In this document: one piece after another, positions 45,901 to 56,600 of the stretch
How positions within the stretch are numbered: position 1 is the first letter of the stretch
Layout of the letters: each line of letters starts with the position of its first letter
Assembly (NCBI GenBank): GCA_963920705.1
Contig: OY987225.1
Coordinates: 1,302,001-1,366,000, forward strand
DNA length: 64,000 bases
Direction: 5' to 3'
Origin: Odiellus spinosus
Taxonomy: Eukaryota; Arthropoda; Arachnida; Opiliones; Phalangiidae
Notes under the pieces: model-generated
Database searches by the model: none
What the model saw: only the letters and a program-made list of their open reading frames with translations
Told to the model about the DNA's origin: nothing
Program-made: the position numbers and the translations under genes

Positions 45901-48900
45901 CTATGGCGTAGTAGTTAGTACAAGGTTCTGGTATTTTCCATTTACATTTTTGTTTCTCTCGATTAAAAGACGGTGAGGGATTATGAGTTAGGAAAACGTT
46001 TCCGCGTAACACTAGATTTAGCCGAGGAAACTAGCGAAATCGTCCCCAGTGGATCTTAGCCGTATGGCCATTAGGGACCGGACTAACAGTGCGGATCCGA
46101 TCTTGTCTACCCTTGTAGAAAATATGGTAGGCTTAAGACGAACTGGAACTTCAGAATTGCCTGTACAATGTTTTGGGGACAGGTTTAGTCGAGCTCTAGT
46201 ATCTTCACTTTCAGTAGCTGTCCCATTGGTACCGAGTGTCCGAGCAGACATTGAGCAATCGATAATGAAATGAGTGATCTAACTTGTAGTGCCTAGTTTC
46301 TAACTTGGTTATGGTGCACCTAACTTGTAATACCCATTAAAATATATGAAAAATTGGAATATTTTAAAAGCCAAGTTGAGTTGGCTCAACACCCTGTCCA
46401 GCTGGCTCCAACGATCCATTGACCTGGCATTTTGACGCCATATTTGGAATTAATGGTAACTGTACAGTGCTAACCGCATACTGTCCTTAAACAACCCTTT
46501 TATCTACTAGGCTACTTCTTTAAGTCTTTGTACTTGACGCTAATACCGAGTAATTTCCACAGGATGAAAACATCCAATATCCCGATTTTTGCGAAAGATT
46601 ATTATTATCGCCCGTTATTGTCGACATATTATCGATTCCGGAGAACAGGCGAGACAAATCCGGACAGAAATCGGTTTTTATGATAACACCGTCGAATTTG
46701 AAGCTCGTTATTAGGAAGGATTTTAACGAAATTCGTCAGAGCGGCAGACTTTTCTATTTGGGACAGAAGCCAGTCTATGTCTTCAATTATTTCGTAGCAA
46801 ACAATTGGATACGACGGAACTTATTCCTTACCGAAAATCTCAGGAAAAGGTAGAGTCTTAATTATCTCAAACCAAATGTACGGGATATTGGAATAGCTCA
46901 CTAATTTTCCTTCGTCTAAAAGTGCAGCACTTCGACGTGTTTGCTTTTTTTATTGGGAAAAATATCATTTTTTGGTTAGGAGATGGAGAATGTGAGCCGT
47001 ATTGGCTATTGTTACTTGGCCGTTGATATGCACCTCACGGTGTATTTAACAGGGTTCGTACAAAATTTTGGAAGTTAATTTCCCTGACTTTTCTAACCCC
47101 CCCTCCCCCCACCTGTCCGTGCGCAGGGTGGGGGTAGTGTTCCATCCTTGTCGTGGTGAGGGGGCCCGAGTTCTAGGATCCGTCCTAGTTCCGCGAATTG
47201 GAACACGGCCGTCTCGCCCACACCCGGCCGACTCGCAGGGCCCGAACTGGGCCCTGGCAGCTCCCTCTGCCTTTGAGTCGGTCTTGTTGGGTCACGGTTA
47301 CATTACTGGGGCCGTATGGCACTGCTGTGAGGAGTTGTGGTCGCCAAGCCGTTCCTCTTCCTTCTGCTGCCTTAGCCTCATCACGTGTGTGCGGGGGTAC
47401 TGGTCTGGGGTTCTTCGGTTCCCGCTCTTTGGCCTTGCTTCCCGTTCCGGGCACGGTTTCGCGTGCGGCACTTTAGGGACAAATGATGTAGCCGCACGGA
47501 TTGGCGGGGGGTGTAGTGTACTAGTTTACGGAGCACCCCCTTAACAATCAACACTGATGACCATTTCTAACCCCCCGCTTGTCACCACCTTCCCGCGGTG
47601 GGGGGGTTGAGCTGAGCTCCTAGGCCTAAAGGACTCATGACCAAGAGTGACACACTCCCTTTCTACTGAGTTGAGGTGTGATCGGTCTTGCCGGATTATG
47701 TAGCCCCCGTGGAGAGGTTACAGTCTCCTGGGTGTGTGAAGACCCTAAGGCGGTAGCTCCAATATGTGATCACATCTCGGGCTCAGGCTTTGATTGGGTA
47801 GAGTTCTGGGGTGGATGGTGTTACCAAAGCCTCATCCAGTCGAGGACGACAGTCAAGCTCATTATGGGTTTGGTTGGTTCGCTCTGTACTTTGCTGACCA
47901 CTTTCCTGGGGTGTGGTTTGCTGGTATCGACCTTCTCGGTCCTGGACGCGGTGATGATAAGACGGCGGATCATAGCGCTGGTGTGTGCAAACGGTACAGC
48001 GCTTTATAAATGTCGAACTGAGTGACCATTTCTAAATAATTTCCCTGATCAATTTTAATCTTTTTTCATGAATTTATTCTTAAGAGGGAGCTGTTGGCAA
48101 TTCCCACATTTTATTTGACATAGTTTATCAATCGGGGTCAGCTGATAGTTTACTCAGGATATGAGAAACAATTTGAATCTTCAGGCAAATATTTTCAGAT
48201 TATAATAATTACGTTACAACTGATTGGTAAAACAATCATAAACAGTTCCTGCACGTACCAAAATATTTATTTTCTCTGACCAATTGGGCCATTTTCAAAT
48301 TCCTTGACTTTTCCCTAACCTTTTTGGAGCAATTTTCAAATTCCCTGACTTTTCCCTGAACATTTGGGCCACTTTCCAAATTCTCTGACTTTTCCCTGAC
48401 CTTCTGGCAATTTGCAAATTCCCTGACCTTTCCAGGTCGTGTGCGAACCCTGTTTAAGTAAATTTCTCAGTGGCTTTACTCCCGCATAAATTAATTACTG
48501 TGTCCTAAGGAACATCTCTTCAGTAATCTAAGGAAGCTAAACCTATTCGTACCGAAGTTCTAAGCGTCAGCCCCCTTTTATGTCCTTTTAATTTCGATTT
48601 TAACGGTTAATAAACGGTAACAGGGCTTTCTCCAAGTTCAACTGTTCAAGAGATGTTTGCAAAAAGAGAAAACCTGAGGCGTTTTGATAAGCGATGTTTA
48701 AACTCAAAGAGTCACGCAATTTTGCGTGAAGATAAGTATATCTCTTATCGAAGATTCCAGTGAAATTCCAGGAATCTACAACGGATAATTTGATGCAGCA
48801 AGCATATGCCCGATATCCGGTTTACAAATCTGGGTTAAGTTAATTAGGGCTGAAACATTTTATTTTTCTGTCCGCTGTCTATCCTTAGGTTACAAAAAAA

Positions 48901-49204
48901 TTAAATCATGATTCCCATAATCAATTGAATTATTATTTCTTATAGCGCACTTGTTCTAAGGGAGACTAACGCCTGGGCATACGAGAATTTCGAAGGCGAA
49001 TACATGCTAGGAAGCATTTTGTGGAAAAAACCAAATGAGGAAGGAACCGAACTCTTTTGGGAAGACTGCGTCATTGTCTTCAACCTATGGCTGATTGGAA
49101 TGGCCATCTCGTGCGTCGTATTTTTGCTCGAAGTGTGGTCGAAATACGCGCTACGTCGAGACGAGAGAATTACTACAACTAGGCCTAAGAAATTCGGAAT
49201 GTGA
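42936..49204 (+). CDS. Ionotropic-receptor-like glutamate-receptor family channel (N-terminus unresolved)
   Basis: Eight exons join in consistent phase (397 codons): 42936-42972, 43059-43099, 44612-44654, 44722-44886, 44959-45100, 45396-45616, 46563-46849, 48946-49204 (TGA). All introns are GT-AG; the CT-rich tract before 44959 is a strong acceptor. The product shows a partial S1 ligand lobe (LNYTLTVW, EADIYLSRNQ, then FIRLNYTCDF with a possible ligand-binding Arg). It continues with TM1 (VLVFLSICGALCAAIAAVV), a pore stretch, and TM3 (WKARVVLTTWLLTALLITV) leading to SSYMKSSFTV, the IR equivalent of the SYTANLAAFLTV region. An S2 lobe follows (YFVANNWIRRNLFL), then TM4 (FNLWLIGMAISCVVFLLEVW) and a short basic tail. 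The layout fits divergent IRs, ligand-gated cation channels of chemosensory membranes. Upstream exons for the rest of S1 and any amino-terminal domain are not firmly placed; the first two exons are the least certain. Introns carry elements I, F, Q and E. Confidence 0.72.
43125..43522 (+). mobile_element. Family I element, copy 3
   Basis: Uninterrupted copy containing GACTTCTAGAGACGGGTGGC, GAAAGACACAGAATTCC, AATACGCGTGGAACACGTCG and GGTTTGTTGACGACATAA. It starts 26 bp after an IR exon and lies within that intron. Confidence 0.68.
43517..44185 (+). mobile_element. Family G element interrupted by family F
   Basis: Left part 43517-43728 and right part 44159-44185 match 59442-59734 in order: CGATTTCTCAAAAC, CCAGTTTCATACCGATTC, CAACAACCGATAGAT, GAAATGCTAGCGTGA. 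The family F insertion sits between CCGATTAA and GAAATGC; the uninterrupted copy reads CCGATTGAGAAATGC. Confidence 0.75.
43729..44158. mobile_element. TTAA-target hairpin element (family F), copy 1
   Basis: 430 bp, almost wholly palindromic with arms of about 190 bp. Landmarks on both arms are GGAGAATGCAACCT, AAATAGGCCTAATCCA, CCTGAAAATAGGCTTAGCGG and GTGTAAGGTCTAGCGACCA. TTAA flanks it (43725-43728 and 44159-44162). TTAA plus AGGG-type ends fits the T2/Kolobok group of MITEs (TTAAAGGRR). It is non-coding. Confidence 0.88.
44218..44538 (-). repeat. Family Q hairpin element, copy 3
   Basis: Reverse orientation of the elements at 30412 and 34660. It runs from GGTTTGCGTCCACTTGCGCAG to CTGCGCAATTGGAACCTT, with a centre containing CAAGAGGGACAGGCTAGTTC twice and CTAACCTAAC runs. 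It lies in an IR-gene intron. Confidence 0.85.
45165..45245 (+). repeat. Dispersed repeat W, copy 2
   Basis: Diverged copy of the segment at 27655 (AGATTAAAATATTTGAAAAA, GCCTAGTCAACAATGGATAT). Lies in an IR-gene intron. Confidence 0.55.
47097..47559 (+). mobile_element. GC-rich insertion 1 in family E
   Basis: About 460 bp starting with a C run after TTTTCTAA and ending AACACTGA before TGACCATTTCTAA. Composition is sharply GC-richer than the flanks. ORFs cross it in several frames, none recognised. The flanks TGACTTTTCTAA and TGACCATTTCTAA resemble an imperfect target duplication of the kind left by LINE/SINE insertion. Type unknown. Confidence 0.55.
47573..48009 (+). mobile_element. GC-rich insertion 2 in family E
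   Basis: About 440 bp from CCCCCCGCTTGTCACC to GTCGAACTGAG. It is flanked on both sides by the 13-bp repeat TGACCATTTCTAA (47560-47572 and about 48023-48035; its exact end is a few bases uncertain). Like insertion 1 it opens with six or more C and closes with ACTGA(G). No terminal inverted repeat, so a retro-inserted element is more likely than a cut-and-paste one. Confidence 0.55.
48495..48895 (+). mobile_element. Decayed family X element
   Basis: Aligns loosely to 56066-56594: CCTAAGGA near the start, GAGATGTTTGCAAAA.GAGAAAA, ATGTTTAAAC, GTGAAATTCCAGGAATTTAC-like, GGGCTGAA and CTGTCTATCCTTAGG near the end. Termini and target duplication are worn. Confidence 0.6.
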
Positions 49205-50430
49205 AGATTAACTAACTGATATAACGACTAAATGACCTAAAATCTTGTCCATTCTCTACGCATAGTCGACAATTGTTATTCCCACATAAATATGTTACAT
49301 GACTTAGACGCACTTTAAATATTGAAACACCTAGACCCCTATTATGAAAATCTGTGCCATCTCGTGTTATTTCATCGTACTAAATAAACCTTTACCGCCT
49401 TAAGACTGTTTCACATTCGTCATTTAATTGAAGCAAATTAAATTGAAATACCGCGACTCACAAAATCACATTCACAACTGAACCTAGTTAACGGACTAAC
49501 AAAAGCGCTAGTCCCAGAATGAATCAACATCTTAAAAAGTATGGGGATCATGGATCCTGGAGGGGTGGTAGATGATTTAGAATAAACTTAAATATCGCGA
49601 GAGTATCTCTCAATTTAAATCGGTGGCGACATCTGTCTACCTCTATTATATTTTTATGTATGTACGCGCAAGCGCCAGTTGGCAAAACTTCTCTCATTTC
49701 GTTCGCAATGTCACTTATTAAAGAGCATTTACACGAAAATTAATATAATGTGCATTGCATATTACTCTTATTAGTATTTGCAAAACAAGATTGAGGATGT
49801 TTTGCCCTTGGACTTTTCGAATAGAGTAGTATCGCTCCATAGCATTGACCATGGCAACTTTTTTCTTATAGGAAATAGCGTGGGTGACGTCGCGTCACGT
49901 CATGTCACACCGATATTACTCAAGTGTTCTCACGATTATATTATCAATAGTTGTTTCGCTATTACCATTTCCAGGATGTTATTACGTTCTACTTTTTCCC
50001 ATAGTCCTTTTGTCAACCAGTTTTCTACAATTATTAGATCGAATCTAAACAACGTTTTTTCCTCTCTACAAGATTCATCAAAATATTTCGAAGGAAATGT
50101 GGGTAGCGTGGTCATTGAGTATTCTTAGCTAGATAATCAAATATTGTTATGAAGATTTACGAAGCAATTTTTAATGGCTTAGACCAATTTCTTGCAATAA
50201 TCATCCGCTATTTTCCCCTCTACCAGCCTCATCCAAAACCTCGAGTAGCCATTCGTGTATTCCCGCCCAAAGGGTGGTTATATATACTGTATTTATTACG
50301 TTTAGCACCGAGTTAAGTATTTATACGATAGTTAAAATACAAAATAACAGTAACGATAACAATTAAAAGTTCGCTTACCGCGACATCGGGGACGGGGGTG
50401 ATGACTGTCCGATACAAAAGCGAAGACTAA
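49205..50430. other. No gene recognised; two dispersed repeats
   Basis: 49322-49405 is the second copy of the 80-bp repeat at 18950 and contains AATAAA at 49383-49388, a possible polyadenylation signal for the IR-like gene. 49815-49920 is the second copy of repeat Z at 38325. The remainder is unremarkable. Confidence 0.5.
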
Positions 50431-50434
50431 TGAC

Positions 50435-50764
50435 CATGGATGTATAAAGAACTAACGTTCATGGATATTGCACTCCGAGAAAAACGCGTGAACAGAATGC
50501 GCCATGTTCACTGGCGCCCTCTAGTAACGATGTTTCTCGTTAGACAGGAAGTGTACCATTGCGTCACATTTGAAATTGAAAAACTGCAGAACGTGCAGAC
50601 GACAATTTGTAAACAGGAAATCCGTTTCGCAAAAATTTCCCAAAAAGAGCCCCACTTCCGCCGTCGCTAGCGGACGATATTATCCGAACTCGCGATCTAC
50701 TGAAAATGCCTTACAGAAGGTACGAGTGCAATATCCATGAACGTTAGTTCTTTATACATCCATG
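50435..50764. mobile_element. Family K MITE, copy 1
   Basis: 330 bp with ends CATGGATGTATAAAGAACTA and its complement. Inverted arms of about 50 bp continue through ACGTTCATGGATATTGCACTC. The flanking 7-mers no longer match. A 76-codon ORF inside recurs in copy 2 but is not recognised. Confidence 0.9.
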
Positions 50765-51094
50765 TTCGAATTCACAAAATAGGTTGATACTGATAGGTGA
50801 CTTCAAAAGTTCAAATCCTCTTTACTGGTCGTTGTTTTAATTTCCCCCTAAGTCAGTTAAGAAAAATCTTACTAAAAGTACATCCGGGTCAGGTGTGGTT
50901 GATTGAAGTTTATCATTCGCGTAATAATTTGTTATTTTCGATAAGTGCGCATATCTTAATAGAAAGTTCGAATTTAATTTTGAATGAACTCTGATTCCTT
51001 TTAGTTTCGACAATATTACACCATCCATTAGCTACCACGGTTCCGGGTGAGGTTTGGGGAACTTCGCTCCAGCATGGATGTATAAAGAACTAAC

Positions 51095-51917
51095 CATCGA
51101 CAAACTACTACCAGGACTAGTAATGTAAGCTTATAAAACTTCGTCTCAAAACGCCGCGCTAAAACCCCTCTAGCGACATTGATTGGAGTTAAAAATTTAG
51201 TACAAGATGGCGGCGTCCATGGAATTGGAGATCAGGATATTGAAAGGTAAAATAGTATTGAATTTACAATATTATTTTATTTAAAGTAAGTTTGACCTTA
51301 ATATCTTCAGTATTTATGCGCGTGTTAAACCAACGTTGAATAAGGTTCGCGAAATATATTCTTCGCCGAGGCAGGGGTCGAAATCATCGCCCGTTTTAGA
51401 TCGTAAAGACGAAAACCGTTAGTAAGCCTAGGCTTATTCCGTTCCGCCTAAGGCTGGCCGCTGCGGCGTCGCCCGTCACCACGAAAAACGACGGCTAAGA
51501 GAGAGGAGAGAGCGTCACCGCTCTCCGTAGTCGTTGATCGCCGGCCGATAGGCTTACGCGGAACGGAATAAGCACGAGCTTTTTAACGCGGAAGGCCCGT
51601 TCCCCCGTAAAAGTCTTGAAGGTCTTCGCGAGCGAAGTGAAATTTGGTGATACAATGGTTTTAATTCGACAAAAAAGTATTAAGAAAGCCGCGGAAGGCA
51701 ACTGAAAAATTATATAAAAGGAAAGAAAAACCGGATTTATCTTAAAATTAATTAAAAAATAATAAATACGAAAGCGAGGCTTATCTCCATTGGGAATACG
51801 GTATAGCAGTAGAAGAGTATCTTGTACTACATATATGACTCCATTCGATAACGCACGGTGGCGCTCTCATCAATAACCGCGGCACTTAAGACAAGTCCTG
51901 GTAGTAGTTTGTCGATG
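51095..51917. mobile_element. 823-bp element nested in family K (family L)
   Basis: Inverted ends CATCGACAAACTACTACCAG and CTGGTAGTAGTTTGTCGATG, with a perfect 7-bp duplication AACTAAC (51088-51094 and 51918-51924). Inside are gene-like pieces on +. One is AAGATGGCGGCG opening a short frame (MAASMELEIRILKG) followed by GTAAAAT. Another is an open stretch at about 51311-51420 (IYARVKPTLNKVREIY). A third ends in TGA near 51704 (GDTMVLIRQKSIKK). Their phases do not all join, so no gene is called. It may have captured host exons. Confidence 0.88.
51432..51573. repeat. Inverted repeat inside family L
   Basis: GCTTATTCCGTTCCGC (51432-51447) pairs with GCGGAACGGAATAAGC (51558-51573). GC-rich between. 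Possibly a further nested element. Confidence 0.7.
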
Positions 51918-52500
51918 AACTAACGTTCATGGATATTGCACTCCGAGAAAAACGCGTGAACAGAATGCGCCATGTTCACTGGCGCCATCTAGTAACGATG
52001 TTTGTCGTTAGACAGGAAGTGTACCATTACGTCACATTTGAAATTGAAAAACTGCAGAACGTGCAGACGACAATTTGTAAACAGGAAATCCGTTTCGCAA
52101 AAATTTCCCAAAAAGATCCCCACTTCCGCCGTCGCTAGCGGACGATATTATCCGCACTCGCCATCTACTGAAAATGCCTTACAGAAGGTACGAGTGCAAT
52201 ATCCATGAACGTAAGTTCTTTATACATCCATGGCTCCAGTAAAGGGTAGAAATTATGGCGCGCGTTAGCGTCAGAAGGAAAATAACCGATTAAAAAATTA
52301 CTAGTTCCAGCTTGGAGACGTTCTGTAGTTTATTTTGATGTTTTTTGAAAACGAGAAAAGAAAAAGAGTCGAACTTTGTATCGTAAAATCACTAAACTAA
52401 TCTTAAAAAAAGTAAAAATCCCACCTCATTGACGTTTTGTGACAATGTAGTCTGCTGCAAAACACATGAGCGAAGTTAGCGAACAGTTCTTATATATTAT

Positions 52501-52781
52501 CAAGGAGGATCAGAGAAGGAGAGGAAATGTGGGGACGGCGCGGTTCCTACTGCGTCGGCCTAAACTCCCACTCTGGGAGAACGGGGGTAGAGACGTTTCG
52601 TGGTAAAATGTTGTCGCGTGGGTAAAACGAATCCTTTATGAGACGCGCTAGCTAGCGACCACGTGACAACAGTTTACCTCGAGAATTTCCTATCCCCCCT
52701 TTCCACCCGAGTGGGAGGTTGGCTCTTCTCTCTCTAACTCAACGCAGCCCCACATTTCCTCTCCTTCTCTGATCTTCCTTG
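52501..52781 (+). mobile_element. Family J MITE, copy 3
   Basis: 281 bp, starting CAAGGAGGATCAGAGAAGG (slightly changed from copies 1 and 2). Perfect 7-bp duplication ATATTAT (52494-52500 and 52782-52788). Confidence 0.92.
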
Positions 52782-52905
52782 ATATTATATGTCTATGTAG
52801 CGAACTTAGCTAAGGCGGGGCTGAAAATAAACAACAGAGAGAGTGTTTCTGGAAAGATGTCCAAATAAGATTTCGTTAGCCTATCGACTCCGTAGAGAGA
52901 GACCA

Positions 52906-53028
52906 TTGAGTTGGGAAATGTCCGTATTATGTTTTCTGAACAGGCCCCGTGAAACCTCCCTTGCCGAACGGAAAATGATAACTCTAGAAGACATATATAT
53001 ACATATTCCCATTTCCCAACTCAATGAA
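52906..53028. repeat. Short inverted repeat CATTGAGTTGGGAAATG
   Basis: CATTGAGTTGGGAAATG at left and its perfect complement at right enclose about 90 bp. It starts CA and ends TG, but the flanking 7-mers do not match. Confidence 0.6.
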
Positions 53029-53342
53029 TTTTTCCCCATCCCTAGAGGGCCTGGAGCCCTGGACTCCTGGAGGCCGGTTCCCATAACCGTCGTCTGCTAT
53101 ATATTCCTTCCGCTTTTTCCCTCGATTAAACAATACCAGTTATATTATTTATAATATCTATGGCCTATTTTATGACTGAGATCGATCGAATTTAGTTTTC
53201 GATCGGAAACCAGATTTCGAATGGAAACTCAATAGCAGAGACTGCTGCTAAATTTCCAAAAATGGGGCTCCAAATCTTTTTTGCTAATCCCGTGGTAATT
53301 TGGAGCTGTAAGGCTTTACAAGCCCTAGCTCGTCTTTTTAAA

Positions 53343-53370
53343 GGAGAAAAAAAAAAAAAAAAAAAAAAAA
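53343..53370 (+). repeat. Poly-A run
   Basis: Nearly pure run of about 27 A after AAAGGAG. No retrogene body was recognised upstream of it. Confidence 0.85.
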
Positions 53371-53671
53371 CTTTTAAATTGATATTTGATAAGGATGCTT
53401 GCTGCTCCTAATTCTAAAAATATAATTATAGACAAAAGTTAAAATATAAGTAAATTTTTAAGGATAAGTGGTCTGATGGCTTTCTTAAAATTAATTTGGG
53501 CTCGTTGGGCGAGATCTATAAGAACCTGGCAACTCTGCAGACTTTATCTGCCTAGTTACCATGAATACGTCACGTATTCATCATGAATAGTTTCACCGTG
53601 GTTTCAGGCTTGAAGTTTTTTGTGATGACGCGGACCCCTTCAAAATAATATAATATTTACGTTTGCTTAAA

Positions 53672-56600
53672 ATGCTAAAAGCTGTCATTTTAATTGGAGG
53701 ACCATTGAAAGGTTATTAATAGATATTTATATCGGTCTAGTAGTTAAACTCTAACTTTACAGAATTCCAACCAATTTAATTCAATCTTTAGGCACTCGCT
53801 TCAGACCACTTTCCTTCGATGTACCTAAAGCTCTATTTCCCGTGGCGGGTGCGCCCATGGTCCAACACTTGATAGAAACGTGTTGCAAAGTGTCAAATTT
53901 GAAAGAGATACTTATGATCGGCTTCCAACAAGCTGATGACGCGCTTACGAAATTTATATCGGCAATGACTAAAGAGTACAGCATAAGCATTAGGTTTGTA
54001 CGTATTTACACGTGTTCGGAGATCTCTATATTATTTTGGGACATGCAATTGGCCAAATGATAGCTATATGTTAGACAAACGCCACTCTTGACAAGTATGG
54101 TAACGACAAACTGACTGAAACGTATGATTGTTTCTATTAATGTCAAGAGTGGCGTACATTGAACAGGAAAAATGCCATTATAATTACATTCATAATTTAA
54201 ATATCATTGCACTTTACCAATCTTTCATCAAAACCAAATTGTAAATAAATTTAAACAGGTATTTGCAAGAATACGCGTCATTGGGAACCGCCGGAGGTAT
54301 TTACCATTTCAGAGACCTGATTAGGAGTGGAAATCCAGAAGCTTTCTTTTTAATCAACGGAGATGTTTGCGGCGACTTTCCTTTGTCAGAAATGCTGGAA
54401 TTCTCCAGGAAATTGGGAAATCAGAAGCTAGTTACTGTTCTAGGCACGGAGGTCCGTTCCCATTATTGTAGATATGATAAAAGTAACAAAATTTCGCCAC
54501 GAATCTTATTTTAACCGTTTCCTTTCATAGGCAACGAGGCAACAATCTCTAAACTATGGATGTATTGTTGAGAATAAAGAAACACACGAGGTATGTTTTA
54601 CAAATTGGGTTAAGGAATTTGGAAATTGGCCCAAAATGTTAGGGGAAAGTCACGGAATTTGAAAAATGCCCCAAAAGGTCAGGGAAATCGGGGAATTTTA
54701 AAAGAAACCCAATGGTCAGAGAAATTAAATATTTTGGCTCGATGAAAAACGATAAAAATTGGTCAGGGAAATCATTTAGAAATGGTCAGGAAAAAACTTC
54801 CAACATCTTGTATCTAAGCAAAGACAAAGCAAATTAGATCAGGTTAAGTAGCACTCATTTTTATCGCAGGGTTGCCACAGACCTGGAAAACCTGGAAAAG
54901 TTATGGAATTTCAAAATTGGTCTAAAAATTTTAGTCCGGGAATTTTAAAATTGTCCAAAGGTCAGGGAAAAGTCAGGGAATTATCCAAAAATAAAATTGT
55001 GGAATCTTGAAGTATGGATTTAATTAGACCAGGAAAGCTTCCATAAATATGTGTAAAAATTTATTATATGGGATCAGAGCCTTGAAAACATTTATGGAAA
55101 GTCCCTATTGAGAAAAGCACGTTTTTTATGAATACTTTCTCACAGTAGACTGTCTAACAGAACACATATTTTTGGGGAGAGGTGATTCGCGCAAGGAAGA
55201 GATCCCACGCCAATCTCTAGCAACCTTGGAGTTTTAAACCTTTAAATTGGTCAGGGAAAAACGGTGGTGATGGTCAGGGAAAATCTGGTAAAGGCAGGGA
55301 ATTTTGTTACGAAAAATCTGTGGCAACCCTGTTCTTGGGATTTTAGCTCTTTCACAACTTAATTTATAATTTTTAGCCCCCCCTAAAACAGTTAAAAAAA
55401 TTTTAAACCATGTACCAGCAAAAGCCCGCCTCCCCAGAAATAAAAAGAGTCGACAACCCTGTGCAAATGCAAAAGGGTTAACTTAAAAGGCCCTATCTGC
55501 TCTGAAACGTGCCCCTTTAAAATGCTCTTCCCTTACGCACACAGCTTAGCTTTGACTGTACAATTTGTTTTGTACAACGTCATCTGCTTTAAAGGGGATT
55601 TGAAAATCGCAGATAGTCCCTTTAATGGGGTGATTTCAATTTGATTATGAATGCATGATTTCATATCATAATAATTACATGTAGAATGGCCATTTTTTAC
55701 CTTGAAGTAATTTCATGTATATTAAAAGATTTCCCAATTTAAGTAACGTATTTTGGAATTATGGTTTTATGTTCATACATTCAAAAAATTGTTTAATAGA
55801 CTGTAATTACCTAGAAGTTTTGCGGGAAACGCGAAAGAAAAAAGGTAGTTTTTGAATTGGTTTTGCAAAAACCACTGGTTATTTTAAGTTTCATTGAATT
55901 TGGTGATTGATTTGTGATGACAGTCAACACACTTCAATTCATTTCAATTAGATTTTATTGAATTTGCTTAAAAGGAAAATGCAACATAACGAGTTATTTT
56001 TTATCGAATAAAACTACGCCCGCCATAGATGGCGCCACTGAAAGTAAATTTTGAAAATATAGAAACATGGATTAATTATACGCGCCTAAGGATAGACAGC
56101 AGAGGAACATTTCTTTTAAAAAAAAAAAGCTAAACCAGTCGGCCCGGGGGTTTGGGCTTCAGCCTCCTTGTTACTCCCCTTTTTAGTGGATCAAACTTCT
56201 ACGACGGACGGCTTCGAGCGAGAGAGAAAAGGGGGTGTCGCCCCATGACTGAATACAAAGACTTTTTTATCAGTAAATAAAATGTAGCCTTCCCTAAGTT
56301 CGAGAGAAGTTTGCAAAATGAGAAAAGCTGCGGCCGGTTGATGAACAATGTTTAAACGCGAAGAGTCCGGTAATTTCCACTTGATGAAAAGTACGTCCAT
56401 TATCTAGAATTCGAGTGAAATTCCAGGAATTTACGAGGAAGCTAGGGTTCGGTCCTTCTACATTCATTTTGATCTAGCAAACATAGGCCCTAAAACCGGT
56501 TTACCAGTTGCGGCCGATAGGTTGGATTAGGGCTGAACAATTTTGAACTTTATCTGCCTGCTGTCTATCCTTAGGCACGTATAATTAATCCATGATAGAA

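Larger units (their letters stand above)
47050..48452 (+). mobile_element. Family E element carrying a GC-rich double insertion
   Basis: Ends CAGGGTTCGTACA and TGTGCGAACCCTG form the terminal inverted repeat; the 5-bp repeat TTTAA flanks it directly. Family E sequence runs at 47050-47093 and from about 48022. The part between is unrelated GC-rich DNA (next entries). The whole lies in the last IR intron. Confidence 0.75.
51073..52232. mobile_element. Family K MITE, copy 2, with nested family L
   Basis: Same ends as the copy at 50435 and a perfect 7-bp duplication GCTCCAG (51066-51072 and 52233-52239). Only the left 22 bp precede the nested element at 51095-51917; the rest follows it and is about 98% identical to copy 1 by eye. 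Confidence 0.93.

Noticed and set aside
47068-48025. Long ORFs (115-158 codons) in the GC-rich insertions
   Set aside because: Open frames occur on both strands of high-GC DNA, with no recognisable domain.
50255-50300. Possible third end of family C (CCCGCCC...GGGTGGTTATATATA)
   Set aside because: Only a short loose match and no second arm nearby.
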